Source of the DNA: Hydrogenophaga flava NBRC 102514
GTDB taxonomy: Bacteria > Pseudomonadota > Gammaproteobacteria > Burkholderiales > Burkholderiaceae_C
Direction of reading: 5' to 3'
DNA: 51,676 nucleotides
NCBI RefSeq assembly: GCF_001571145.1
Contig: NZ_BCTF01000033.1
Location: forward strand, 1 to 51,676
The notes below the pieces were generated by a model that saw only the letters and a list, made by a program, of their open reading frames with translations, ran no database searches and was not told the DNA's origin. Made by a program: the position numbers and the translations under genes. This document shows, piece by piece, positions 1 to 7,716 of the stretch. Numbering within the stretch: position 1 is the stretch's first letter; each line of letters starts with the position of its first letter.

Positions 1-30
1 CAGTCGCTGGCCCTCCTGGAGCACCCGCAC

Positions 31-1038
31 ATGCTGGATCGTGATCAGTTGGAAACGTTTGCCACCGTGGTCGAGCAGCAAAGCTTTGACCGAGCGGCAA
101 CCGTGCTCAGCATCACGCGCGGTGCCGTCTCTCAGCGGATCAAGGCCTTGGAAGAATCGCTGTCCACTGTGCTGGTCAAGCGAGAACGGCCGGTGGCGGC
201 CACACACGCAGGCGAGGTGTTGCTGCGTCATGTGAAAGCATTGCGCATTCTTGAGGGTTCTGCGCTTCAAGAGTTGACGCCCACCGCCAAACCACACGCG
301 CCCGTTTCGCTGGCCATCGCGGTGAATGCCGACTCCCTGGCCACCTGGTTTCCCGAGGTCCTCAAGGAGCTGCTGCTGGGCCAGTTGGTTGCGCTGGAGG
401 TGATCGCAGACGATCAGGATCACACCTCTGCACTGCTGGCTCGCGGCGATGTGATCGGGTGCATATCGACATCTGCCAAACCCGCCGATGGCTTCTTGGC
501 CGAATGCCTGGGTGCCATGGAATACCGCTGCTATGCGACGCCAGCCTTTGCCTCCACGCACTTTCCAAACGGGCTCACGGTGCCCGCTGTACTGTCAACA
601 CCGGCGGTTTTGTTCAACCGCAAGGACTCTCTGCACGACGATTTTCTGAAAAGGCATTTCGGGTTTGCCGTTGAGCGGTACGCGAGACACTACCTGCCTT
701 CGCCAGTCGCCCTGCTTGAAGGGGTTGCCATGGGCGCGGGCTATGGCCTGATTCCCAGCTGGCAGGCGGCACCTTTGGTGGAAGCGGGACAGCTCGTGGA
801 CGTCTGCCCCAATGAACGGGAGATGGTGGACCTGTTCTGGCACCACTGGGACCTTGAACCGCCGATGGCCAGTGACATCACGGCCTTGATCGTCAAGGTG
901 GCCAGGAACAGCTTGGAGCCTTCGGTCGGGTTCGAACCTTCAACGGCGCAGACTGGAGAATCGGCGAGCCCACCCTCCGGCCGCAAAGCGGAACCACAGG
1001 GCGGTGCCAGCGGACAAGAAGCATCCGAGCAGCAGTGA
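31..1038 (+). CDS. LysR-family regulator, ArgP/IciA type
   Basis: This is a LysR-type transcription factor of the ArgP subfamily, which in characterised members senses lysine/arginine and controls the amino-acid exporter gene lysE/argO. The N-terminus carries the subfamily's typical winged helix-turn-helix (about residues 1-65, LETFATVVEQQSFDRAA then ITRGAVSQRIKALE), followed by a two-lobe effector domain to about residue 290. GGAG at 18-21 lies 9 nt before the ATG. The last ~40 residues (Ser/Gly/Glu/Gln-rich) look like an unstructured extension past the usual ArgP end, and they overlap the convergent transporter gene by 99 nt. No lysE is visible; it could lie just left of the window. The subfamily call is confident; the ligand is inferred. 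Confidence 0.88.
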   Translation: MLDRDQLETFATVVEQQSFDRAATVLSITRGAVSQRIKALEESLSTVLVKRERPVAATHAGEVLLRHVKALRILEGSALQELTPTAKPHAPVSLAIAVNADSLATWFPEVLKELLLGQLVALEVIADDQDHTSALLARGDVIGCISTSAKPADGFLAECLGAMEYRCYATPAFASTHFPNGLTVPAVLSTPAVLFNRKDSLHDDFLKRHFGFAVERYARHYLPSPVALLEGVAMGAGYGLIPSWQAAPLVEAGQLVDVCPNEREMVDLFWHHWDLEPPMASDITALIVKVARNSLEPSVGFEPSTAQTGESASPPSGRKAEPQGGASGQEASEQQ

Positions 1039-2208
1039 CACCACGTCGGTGTCTCCACCATACTGCCCCAACCAGCCCGCCAGATACACGGCGACAGAAG
1101 CAGCAAAGCCAACCGCCACGATCCACCGCGCGTGCTGCGGCGGTACGACGATGCCTTTGACCATGGTGGCAAAGCAAACGCTGATGCTGGCGATATAGAC
1201 CACGTTGACCGACACCATGGTGTCCACAATGCCCTGGTCACGTGAGGCCAGCAACGCACTCAAACCCAAGGCAATCAGCGCAAACAACGGGTGGCCTGCA
1301 GAGCGACTGCCAGAAGCAGCGCACGCCAGCGCTTCCGACATGGCGCGCAAGATCGCAGCGCCTGTACCCAACGCCGCCACCGACAATGCGATGAGCATCA
1401 ACTTGTCTGCGCCCTGCCCCACCGATCCAGCGACCTGACCCAGCACCCAAGGAATCACTTGTTTGGCGTCCGCCAAGGCGCCCAACATGCCACCACTCTG
1501 CATAGCGACAACCACGGCCGACGGCAAAAAGGCGATCACAAATAGCAGAAGGCCCGCCAGAACGCAGCCACCCACGGCGGCCAAGGGTGAGCGCGCGGCC
1601 AACACAAATTGCTGGTAGTCGGCACCGGTACAGACCAACAAGCCGACGGCGAGAGAAATGGCCACCAAGCGGGATGGATTGAACGTAGACAGGTCTTCGG
1701 TAAAGGCGGGAATCGCCTGCAAGTAGACGCCCATGCCGTTGGTGACGATCAGGGCGTAGACCAGAACAGCGGCGCTCGCAAGAAGGCAAGTCGCAAACAG
1801 AGCCGATGCGAACCGCAAGTCCAATCGAGATGCGCCGTAGATCAGCAACAAGATCGCCAGGTAGCTGTGTGCCTGTTCAAGGCCCAGCAACCCCAGCACC
1901 GCAACGCCGCCTTGAATCTGGGCAGCCAATACGCCCGCCATCCAGATCAAAGACAACAACGCCACCACGCCTTGAAGCTGTTTGCCATAGGCACGGCCAA
2001 ACAGATCCCAGACCGGAAGCCCAGTCGCCCAAAGTTGCCGTGCGAACACGGCCAACACCAGCATGCCAAATCCGGTGGCCACCCCATAGATGCTGCCTGC
2101 CATGCCATGGGAAAGAGCCAGTTCGCCCGACCCGAAAAGGAAACCAATCCCATAGCTGGCCGAGACCAGGAGTGCCGCGACCTGCAAGCTCCCCAGCGCC
2201 CTGTTCAT
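940..2208 (-). CDS. Sodium:solute symporter-like membrane transporter
   Basis: This 422-aa, almost entirely hydrophobic inner-membrane protein has about 12-13 predicted transmembrane helices. The pattern GADYQQFVLAARSP in the middle of the protein, followed by a Gly/Leu-rich helix, resembles the sodium:solute symporter branch of the APC superfamily. The substrate cannot be read from the sequence. I chose the ATG at 2208, not the open frame that runs 72 codons further upstream, because that extension only repeats the desaturase gene in another frame. The start overlaps the desaturase stop by 4 nt (ATGA), which indicates translational coupling. The 3' end runs 99 nt into the convergent ArgP gene. 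Confidence 0.8.
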   Translation of the reverse strand: MNRALGSLQVAALLVSASYGIGFLFGSGELALSHGMAGSIYGVATGFGMLVLAVFARQLWATGLPVWDLFGRAYGKQLQGVVALLSLIWMAGVLAAQIQGGVAVLGLLGLEQAHSYLAILLLIYGASRLDLRFASALFATCLLASAAVLVYALIVTNGMGVYLQAIPAFTEDLSTFNPSRLVAISLAVGLLVCTGADYQQFVLAARSPLAAVGGCVLAGLLLFVIAFLPSAVVVAMQSGGMLGALADAKQVIPWVLGQVAGSVGQGADKLMLIALSVAALGTGAAILRAMSEALACAASGSRSAGHPLFALIALGLSALLASRDQGIVDTMVSVNVVYIASISVCFATMVKGIVVPPQHARWIVAVGFAASVAVYLAGWLGQYGGDTDVVSLLLGCFLSAGTALWFRFAAGGWARRFSSLRR

Positions 2209-3152
2209 GGAATCCGCCCTTGCTCCTGCCAAGCGCCCGTGACTGGATCGGTGCCGGTGAAGTAGGCACAGCAGACCTTGCCGCGATCCCGAAAGACGTC
2301 TTGCCCTTTCAGCAACCGGTGCGCCTCGGGCAGTCGGTAGTAAGGCACCGCTGGCAAAAGGTGATGGGTGAGGTGGTACCCGTTGTTGCGGGGGTGGATC
2401 AGCCAGCGCCAGGAACCGTGGCAAGCCATGTCACGCGTAAAGGTGAACACGCCACCTGGCTGAAGGCCGAAGTGATCACACATCTCGCGGAAGGTGGTGA
2501 TCAGATGGAATGCTGTTGCCCTGGCCAGCAGCCACAGCACCAGAAAGGTGACCGTGAAGTCGGGGCCGGCCACAACCCACATCAACGCCACAGCCCCGAC
2601 CCACCACCCGACGATGTACAGCAGGCTGGCCGCCCGGAGCTGACGCGAAAACAGATGCCCACCCACCGACGACAGCCAGGCGTTCAAAGAAAAGACCTGG
2701 TCCAGGTAGTTCGAGAACCAGGTCGTCGGCCCAATTCGAGCGAAAAACAGGAGGTCCGGGTCACCTCCATCCGTCCCGAGTTCCATGTGGTGTTTGAAGT
2801 GCGTTTCGCGGTAGCGGGTCAGGCTGGCGAACAAAAAGGGCGCGATGAAAAGGCGCGCCACCAGGTCGTTTCGCCGTCGGTCCCTCCACAGATTGCGATG
2901 CCCCGCGTCGTGAAGGATGTTGCCGAGTGCACGTTGGCGGTTGGCGATCAGCACAACAGCCAGCGGCGCGACCAGCTCGCTCCACCACATGACCAGCGCC
3001 ACCGAGCTGAGAACGATGAGCCAGTCGAAGGCAATGTCCAGCACGGCTCGCCATGGCGCCAGCCGAAACAGTTCACAGTGCGGATCACCCTGTTGGCGCA
3101 GCTCTGATCGAAGCGCGGCCATGTCCGAAAGGACATGCGAAGTCGTTGTCAT
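2205..3152 (-). CDS. Membrane fatty acid desaturase
   Basis: This is a 315-aa integral-membrane di-iron desaturase/hydroxylase. All three histidine boxes are present: HDAGH, HFKHH and HLTHH, which together bind the two irons. Hydrophobic segments flank box 1, and a longer hairpin lies between boxes 2 and 3, as usual for the family. Members insert double bonds or hydroxyls into acyl or similar lipid chains; the exact substrate is not predictable. The ATG at 3152 is preceded by AAGGAG at 8 nt. A 48-codon upstream extension of the frame lacks any such site and was rejected. The gene is the first of a two-gene operon with the symporter-like gene (4-nt overlap). Confidence 0.88.
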   Translation of the reverse strand: MTTTSHVLSDMAALRSELRQQGDPHCELFRLAPWRAVLDIAFDWLIVLSSVALVMWWSELVAPLAVVLIANRQRALGNILHDAGHRNLWRDRRRNDLVARLFIAPFLFASLTRYRETHFKHHMELGTDGGDPDLLFFARIGPTTWFSNYLDQVFSLNAWLSSVGGHLFSRQLRAASLLYIVGWWVGAVALMWVVAGPDFTVTFLVLWLLARATAFHLITTFREMCDHFGLQPGGVFTFTRDMACHGSWRWLIHPRNNGYHLTHHLLPAVPYYRLPEAHRLLKGQDVFRDRGKVCCAYFTGTDPVTGAWQEQGRIP

Positions 3153-3423
3153 GATGGACACTCCTTCTTCACGGCGTGCGGCTGCGGACGGCCTCGCAGC
3201 GCACGGTAGCGTATGTCGGAGCACAAGTCCCAGGCCGCGCCAAACGGTAGCAGGAGATGCCAGCAGCGCGCGGTGGTTTAGGAACTTTGGCCTCACGTCA
3301 ATTCAGCTAAACCAGTCCCTTCTGCGTTGCACCTGAGCACTTGTGCACACGCCGAGTTCACGCCAGCCGCCCATAATCAACGCCGAAAGCCAACACCATT
3401 TCCCTGTGCAGGAGGACATCGGA

Positions 3424-3837
3424 GTGAGCGGAGAAAAAGACCAAGTTCGGCTGCAGCAAATGATGGCCCCTGACCTACGGCCAGAGACTTACGTCTACTG
3501 CACCTTCCAGGACCATCGCCTACCTGTTGACCTCTCTCCCATCTGCACGTTCAGGGAGACCGAAGGTTTGACGGCCATCGTTGAGCGCTCGCAAGCCATA
3601 CAGGCCAAGGTGCCCTTCATCTTTGAGGCCAAACTCATTACGCTCACCGTGCACTCGTCACTGGAAGCCATCGGTTTTCTGGCCATGATCGCCACAGCCC
3701 TGGCCAAAGCAGGCATCCCTTGCAATGCGGTCGCCGCCTTCCACCACGATCACCTGTTCATTCCGGTTGAGCGAGCCGAGGATGCGTTCTCTTTGTTGAA
3801 TGCTTTGAGCCACGGCAGCGCACCGGCAGTGATTTGA
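3424..3837 (+). CDS. ACT-domain protein (COG3602-like)
   Basis: This 137-aa protein matches the small two-ACT-domain family COG3602. The conserved tract runs YVYCTF, then TFRETEGLTAIVE, FEAKLITLTVHSSLEAIGFLA, and GIPCNAVAAFHHDHLFIPVERAEDA. ACT domains usually bind amino acids, and the role of this family is not established. I chose the GTG at 3424 because AGGAGG (3410-3415) lies 8 nt upstream and it gives the usual family length; an ATG 27 codons further up has no ribosome site. It stands alone, with about 270 bp between it and the divergent desaturase. Confidence 0.8.
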   Translation: MSGEKDQVRLQQMMAPDLRPETYVYCTFQDHRLPVDLSPICTFRETEGLTAIVERSQAIQAKVPFIFEAKLITLTVHSSLEAIGFLAMIATALAKAGIPCNAVAAFHHDHLFIPVERAEDAFSLLNALSHGSAPAVI

Positions 3838-4037
3838 TGTGCTTAGTGTCCTGGGTCTTCGTCGTTTAGCGCGGCTGAACCCGCTGCAGATTTGGTCGCC
3901 CTGCCTGGATTTCCTTTGACATCGCGCGACGCGCTTGTCTACCCTACCCTCTATCCAGTCTCTTGAGACTTGGTGTGTGGGTTACGCGGTGTGAGCACTG
4001 CGTGGCCTGTCGGTCAACCAGACCTGCAGGAGTGGGC

Positions 4038-4475
4038 ATGAACAACCTTCAACTCCCCGAGGTGACGCCGTCAGCATCTGCGGTCGTGACACGCCCTTCG
4101 GTAAAACGCCGTATCGATCCTATCGACGCGCCCGCCCGCCCCCTGGGAAACAAACGATTGGCGCTGATCGCAAAGCGCACCAACGCTGCCGCATCGACGT
4201 CATATCGCAATGCAAAGCGCATCGCTGCGGGCGATACCTTGCTGGCAAACCACGATGGCACCGTGACCTTCCTCCTGCGCGCCACCAGCTACGGTCTGCT
4301 GATGGAGCGCACCCAACGCCAAGCTTCGGGCATGCGGTTGGTGCAGACGATGGTCTTTCATGACGTGAAAAGCTTCGACCGCTGGTGTGCAGTTGAGCCG
4401 CTTCGCTTTGATGATGGTCTGCTGTACTGCAAGCTGGGACGAGAGGGTCATGCGGCATTCACCATCAAACGCTGA
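4038..4475 (+). CDS. Hypothetical protein upstream of luxR-type gene
   Basis: I do not recognise this 145-aa protein. The first ~65 residues are basic and low in complexity (rich in Ala, Arg, Pro and Thr). The rest (TSYRNAKRIAAGDTLLANHDGTVTF onward) looks like a small mixed alpha/beta domain. It has no signal peptide or membrane segment. The ATG at 4038 has AGGAG 6 nt upstream, whereas the longer open frame starting at 3963 has none. Its 3' end overlaps the LuxR-type gene by 26 nt in another frame, so the two are almost certainly co-transcribed. It may be part of the same signalling unit; this is inference from position. Confidence 0.6.
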   Translation: MNNLQLPEVTPSASAVVTRPSVKRRIDPIDAPARPLGNKRLALIAKRTNAAASTSYRNAKRIAAGDTLLANHDGTVTFLLRATSYGLLMERTQRQASGMRLVQTMVFHDVKSFDRWCAVEPLRFDDGLLYCKLGREGHAAFTIKR

Positions 4476-5232
4476 GCCCACCGGGCCTGTGTCCCTCGGG
4501 CGTGCAATCGAGGACAACGTGCGCGTCTTTCAGATCCTCCCATTGATCACAGATGCAAGTTCCTCGGGCGAAGTGATCTCACTGTTTCGCGAGGCCGTTG
4601 CGGGCCTTGGTGCTGATGCAGGCTTTTTCCTGAGTTGCGTTCGGGACGATGCAACCCGAACCTCTTTTCGATCGTTTTGGGCATGCGATCCAGCGTGGCC
4701 GGCTGAGTACGCTTCTCAACGATGGTTCGAACATGATCCCTGGTTGCGTTATGCATCGTGCGACGCAGAACCCACCCGTGCCAGTTACCTCAACTGCTCA
4801 TCACCCGAAGAAAACGCCTTCATCCGCGCAGCTGCAGAGCATGGCTTCGCATCTGCTTTGATCGCACCTGCACCCAGCTCGGTTGGCCTCTCAAGGGTCG
4901 GGGTCCTGTGCCTGGGATCAGCTGACCCCGAAAGGTTCATGGGCGAAAGCTACCCGAGGGTCAGGGTACTGGCGCGCGCGCTCGCCATGGAGCTGCATCA
5001 CTCGATTGCAATATCCATGCGTGAGGAACTGCTCCGGGGAGCGAGCCTCACAGAAGCCGACCTGCATCTTCTGCGCTGCGAGGCAGCCGGACAGAGCAGC
5101 AAAGTGATCGGTGCGGCCATGCATCTTGAGGCTAAAACCATCGACAGCCGGTTTCAGCGCGTCAACGCAAAGCTGGGCGCACCGGACAGGCGAACAGCTG
5201 TACGCATCGCCCGCCTTTACGGCCTGCTTTGA
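4450..5232 (+). CDS. LuxR-family quorum-sensing regulator (solo)
   Basis: This 260-aa protein has an N-terminal autoinducer-binding domain and a C-terminal LuxR helix-turn-helix. The binding domain shows W-(x)n-Y-(x)n-DPW (PAWPAEYASQRWFEHDPW), matching the Trp/Tyr/Asp/Pro/Trp acyl-homoserine-lactone pocket signature. The HTH starts at LTEADLHLLRCEAAGQSSKVIG, with the usual recognition helix and KLGAPDRRTAV. No LuxI synthase is encoded in the window, so it would be a 'solo' regulator responding to an exogenous or distantly made signal. I chose the ATG at 4450 (GAGAGGG just upstream) over an earlier ATG that lies within the preceding gene. Confidence 0.82.
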   Translation: MRHSPSNAEPTGPVSLGRAIEDNVRVFQILPLITDASSSGEVISLFREAVAGLGADAGFFLSCVRDDATRTSFRSFWACDPAWPAEYASQRWFEHDPWLRYASCDAEPTRASYLNCSSPEENAFIRAAAEHGFASALIAPAPSSVGLSRVGVLCLGSADPERFMGESYPRVRVLARALAMELHHSIAISMREELLRGASLTEADLHLLRCEAAGQSSKVIGAAMHLEAKTIDSRFQRVNAKLGAPDRRTAVRIARLYGLL

Positions 5233-5244
5233 CCACCTTCTGCC

Positions 5245-5784
5245 TTACTTTGTATCTGCAAGCTGCTTGAGCGGTAAGGCGTTTTCATTTCCCAATTCTC
5301 TGGCAAGGGCGCGCAGTGCTCCTAGGTTGACAACCTTTGTGCCAGTCCATTCCTTTGGAAGTAGACGCTCTCGCACTGGTGCTTCCAATCCGTTGTAAAT
5401 CACCGTCGCTTTGCCAGCCGAAAAATCGAACTGAAAAAACAGCAGATAGCGTGCGATCCCGGTACCGGGGGTGAAGGCAGGACCAGAGTTCTCTAATCCG
5501 GATGCCTTAACTTGAACGGAGTGTCCGGAAGCAGTCAGCGCATATACTCCCTTCGCGCGCTTAGGCGGAAGGCAGAGTTCAAAGTGCTCTAGAGCCAGGG
5601 CCTCTGCGATATCTCCGACCAGACGTCCGTCTAAGGTGAACTTAAAACCAGTGTGGGCGTAGTGCTTCGCAAGCGCTTGCTGTGAGTGCCAAAGGTCTTT
5701 GACCGGCTGTGGTAGCGGTACGTCAATCGGCTTCTGCATTATTGAGGCACCACCACCCCTCAGGGCTTCGCTATTCGGATTCAT
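5245..5784 (-). CDS. Restriction-endonuclease-fold-like protein (DUF6998-like)
   Basis: The core of this 179-aa protein reads VGDIAEALALEHFEL, then PPKRAKGVYAL and GHSVQVKAS. This acidic residue followed by a Q-V-K strand is typical of PD-(D/E)XK nuclease folds and of the DUF6998 family. The C-terminal half (RYLLFFQFD, ATVIYNGLEAPVRERL) is consistent with the same family. DNA cleavage is not shown; many members are uncharacterised. Two starts are possible (ATG at 5784 or an internal Met 15 codons later), and neither has a strong ribosome site. Its base composition is somewhat less GC-rich than the flanking genes. It converges on luxR with a 12-bp gap. Confidence 0.6.
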   Translation of the reverse strand: MNPNSEALRGGGASIMQKPIDVPLPQPVKDLWHSQQALAKHYAHTGFKFTLDGRLVGDIAEALALEHFELCLPPKRAKGVYALTASGHSVQVKASGLENSGPAFTPGTGIARYLLFFQFDFSAGKATVIYNGLEAPVRERLLPKEWTGTKVVNLGALRALARELGNENALPLKQLADTK

Positions 5785-6096
5785 GACCCTGAGCCCAATC
5801 TATAGCGATCATTCACAATTGGCTGGCCGCTCTTGGCCGACTCTAGCCGACCGGACGATCAGACTCGTCACCGCAAAGCGGTCCTCCAGGGTCTCGCCTC
5901 AGCTGGAGCTTTTGGACGTGGGCAACCGCCTGCTGACGGCAGGGGAACGGTTCTCGGCCGCACCGGCAGGGCACACAATGCCAGTTGGATGTCTAGAACC
6001 TACTTCGTGCAGGGAGCCTCTATCCGCCACACTACGCCTCGTTCTAGCCTCGACAATTCGACAGCGCCAATTCTCGGCGGCCTTCAGGAGCCTTGC
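5785..6096. other. Non-coding stretch
   Basis: I see no gene, RNA or clear promoter in these ~310 bp between the DUF6998-like gene and the small basic reading frame. Several open frames cross it, but none has a ribosome site or a recognisable protein. Confidence 0.4.
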
Positions 6097-6315
6097 ATGT
6101 CAAAGCCATACAAGCGTGCCGACCCGCGCGCGCAGAAGCACGCTCCCAGCGACGCAGGTCGTGCGGAAAAGGACGCTGCTCGCCTTGGGCGCGACACACG
6201 TGGGTGGGTCGCCGCCAACAAGCGCCCAGGGAAGGAGTTCGAAACCCGACGCAACCTTCCATCCGGCCCGCTGGGCGGCTCAGGCCGCAAAACGAATATC
6301 TCGCGATCCTCCTAG
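6097..6315 (+). CDS. Possible small basic protein (72 aa)
   Basis: The frame is short (72 codons) but is preceded by AGGAG 6 nt before its ATG, and it encodes a very basic, Gly/Arg/Lys-rich polypeptide (MSKPYKRADPRAQKHAPSDA onward). It could be a small nucleic-acid-binding protein. It has no recognisable domain, and competing open frames overlap it on both strands, so it may be spurious. Confidence 0.35.
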   Translation: MSKPYKRADPRAQKHAPSDAGRAEKDAARLGRDTRGWVAANKRPGKEFETRRNLPSGPLGGSGRKTNISRSS

Positions 6316-6534
6316 ACTGCCTCGAGACCGCCATCGGCCACAAACAGTGGCTGGGATCTGGTTGCTCAAGGTCAGTTCAAGGCTGGGTGCTGTCCTTCAC
6401 CTTGAGCCGTAGAGCGACTGCTGCGATCGAAAGCCGTCAGTCGCAGACTGCGCTGACGGGTGGCGTCTAGAGCCAGCGGATTCAATCGATCTATGAGACA
6501 AGACAACGCTCACGCATCCGACTGCCGTGCCCGC

Positions 6535-7299
6535 TCAATGCTCGGGCGGTTCGTTCTCGTCGTCGAGGTCAAAGTCGTCCTCGGTCATCACTGGACCCAA
6601 AAGCGAATTGCGGCTTGGTGAATAGTGCCACCCCTCGGCTTTCATGCGCATCAGCTCTGACTCAGACCAACCTTGTTTGGCCATCTGCACAACTACTTCT
6701 GGCGTGATCTCCAAGGCATCGACTTGCCCGATCACCGCAGCCATCTTCATCATCGGAGACTGGGCCTGATCAAGCAGCATCCTTACCTCTTTCAGGGGGT
6801 AGCCGCCGATCGAGCGCGTGCCGATGATCGGGTGGAGGGATTCCACATTGAAGAAGTCGCCAAGAAGCTCGTAGGTGCAATCCCATTCCACTTCCAATCG
6901 CTCGGGATCTTCGTGCAGCCCGATGGTCTGACGTTTGCCCTGCCAGACCATGCACATGGCCAGCGCCTCATCCGGCTCGAGGAGCCAGGCGTCGCCGATC
7001 CCGGTTGAGAACAGAACGAAGGGCGGACAAGCAACACCATTGCTGGTTACTAGGGCCTTCGCTACGCCGCGAAGTTCTGCGGCGATGATCACCTCACACA
7101 TGTCGCGAATTGCCCGCATCTGAGCGACCGCCTTGGCGTTCTCGTTGCACTTGACGACATGGTGCCAGTGGTCGTAGCCGGCCTGTTTGGCGACGCGATT
7201 GAGCAGGTCGGAGTGCTTGCCGGCGCCGGAACGCTGCAGCTTCTTGGCTTGCTTCTTGAGATGCTCGACGATTTCGTCGGGCGTGGAAAGGTAACGCAT
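6535..7299 (-). CDS. Uncharacterised protein with Glyoxalase_8-like N-terminus
   Basis: This is a 254-aa protein without signal peptide or membrane helix. Residues 5-50 (EIVEHLKKQAKKLQRSGAGK, then HSDLLNRVAKQAGYDHWHHV) resemble an N-terminal helical motif found on many plasmid- and island-encoded proteins. The remaining ~200 residues are unfamiliar and end in a highly acidic tail (DDFDLDDENEPPEH). The ATG at 7299 has AAGGAG 6 nt upstream; an ATG 9 codons earlier has none. Its location next to two NTPases of defence type hints at a role in the island, but this is only contextual. Function unknown. Confidence 0.6.
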   Translation of the reverse strand: MRYLSTPDEIVEHLKKQAKKLQRSGAGKHSDLLNRVAKQAGYDHWHHVVKCNENAKAVAQMRAIRDMCEVIIAAELRGVAKALVTSNGVACPPFVLFSTGIGDAWLLEPDEALAMCMVWQGKRQTIGLHEDPERLEVEWDCTYELLGDFFNVESLHPIIGTRSIGGYPLKEVRMLLDQAQSPMMKMAAVIGQVDALEITPEVVVQMAKQGWSESELMRMKAEGWHYSPSRNSLLGPVMTEDDFDLDDENEPPEH

Positions 7300-7716
7300 G
7301 ACAGACTCCTTCTGTATGCGAATCACGGGTGCCCACTGCCTAGACTCGCCTACAAAGGGAATCAGGGGGTGAAGGTTGATAAACGTCGTCCCGCGAGGGT
7401 TTGCCGAGGTGGGCAGCCGGCGCCGACATGCGCCAAGAGAACTTTAACTGTTCCTCCGGATAGAAGTCAACGCCAATGCTTCCTGCCACTCAGATGCGAG
7501 CGGCCAATGTCGGTTTTCAACGAAAGCAGGCATTTGTTCTCTGGCTCATCCGATGGTCGTTACACGGGAATCCCGAGCCTTGTCTAGTTGTCCTCTTTTC
7601 AGGCCAAGCCTCAGTTCTGCGTCAATCGATCTAAAATTTCTGAACGGCCTCGAACACGAACACCCGTCGTTCAGTCCCTGTGACCTCGAGCTACTTCGTT
7701 CCCCTGCCGCGCAGCC
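7300..7716. other. Non-coding stretch
   Basis: About 420 bp between the 254-aa gene (its start at 7299) and the end of the KAP-like gene. It should hold the promoter of the minus-strand 254-aa gene. I see no credible protein, and no U-tract hairpin downstream of the NTPase stop. Confidence 0.4.

Noticed and set aside
1609..2265. A 218-codon plus-strand frame opposite the transporter gene.
   Set aside because: Its residues (Gln/Arg/His-rich) are typical antisense translation of membrane helices; no family and no ribosome site.
4010..4031. CTG...CAG and CCTGCAGG symmetry ahead of the gene preceding luxR, as a possible lux box.
   Set aside because: The spacing is wrong for a lux box (N9 rather than N10) and the palindrome overlaps the ribosome site of the gene; not convincing.
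5259..5269. CAAGCTGCTTG, an 11-bp palindrome equal to the core of the KorB-like sites.
   Set aside because: It lies within the coding sequence of the DUF6998-like gene, lacks the outer GTT/AAC arms and is far from the par region; chance is likely.
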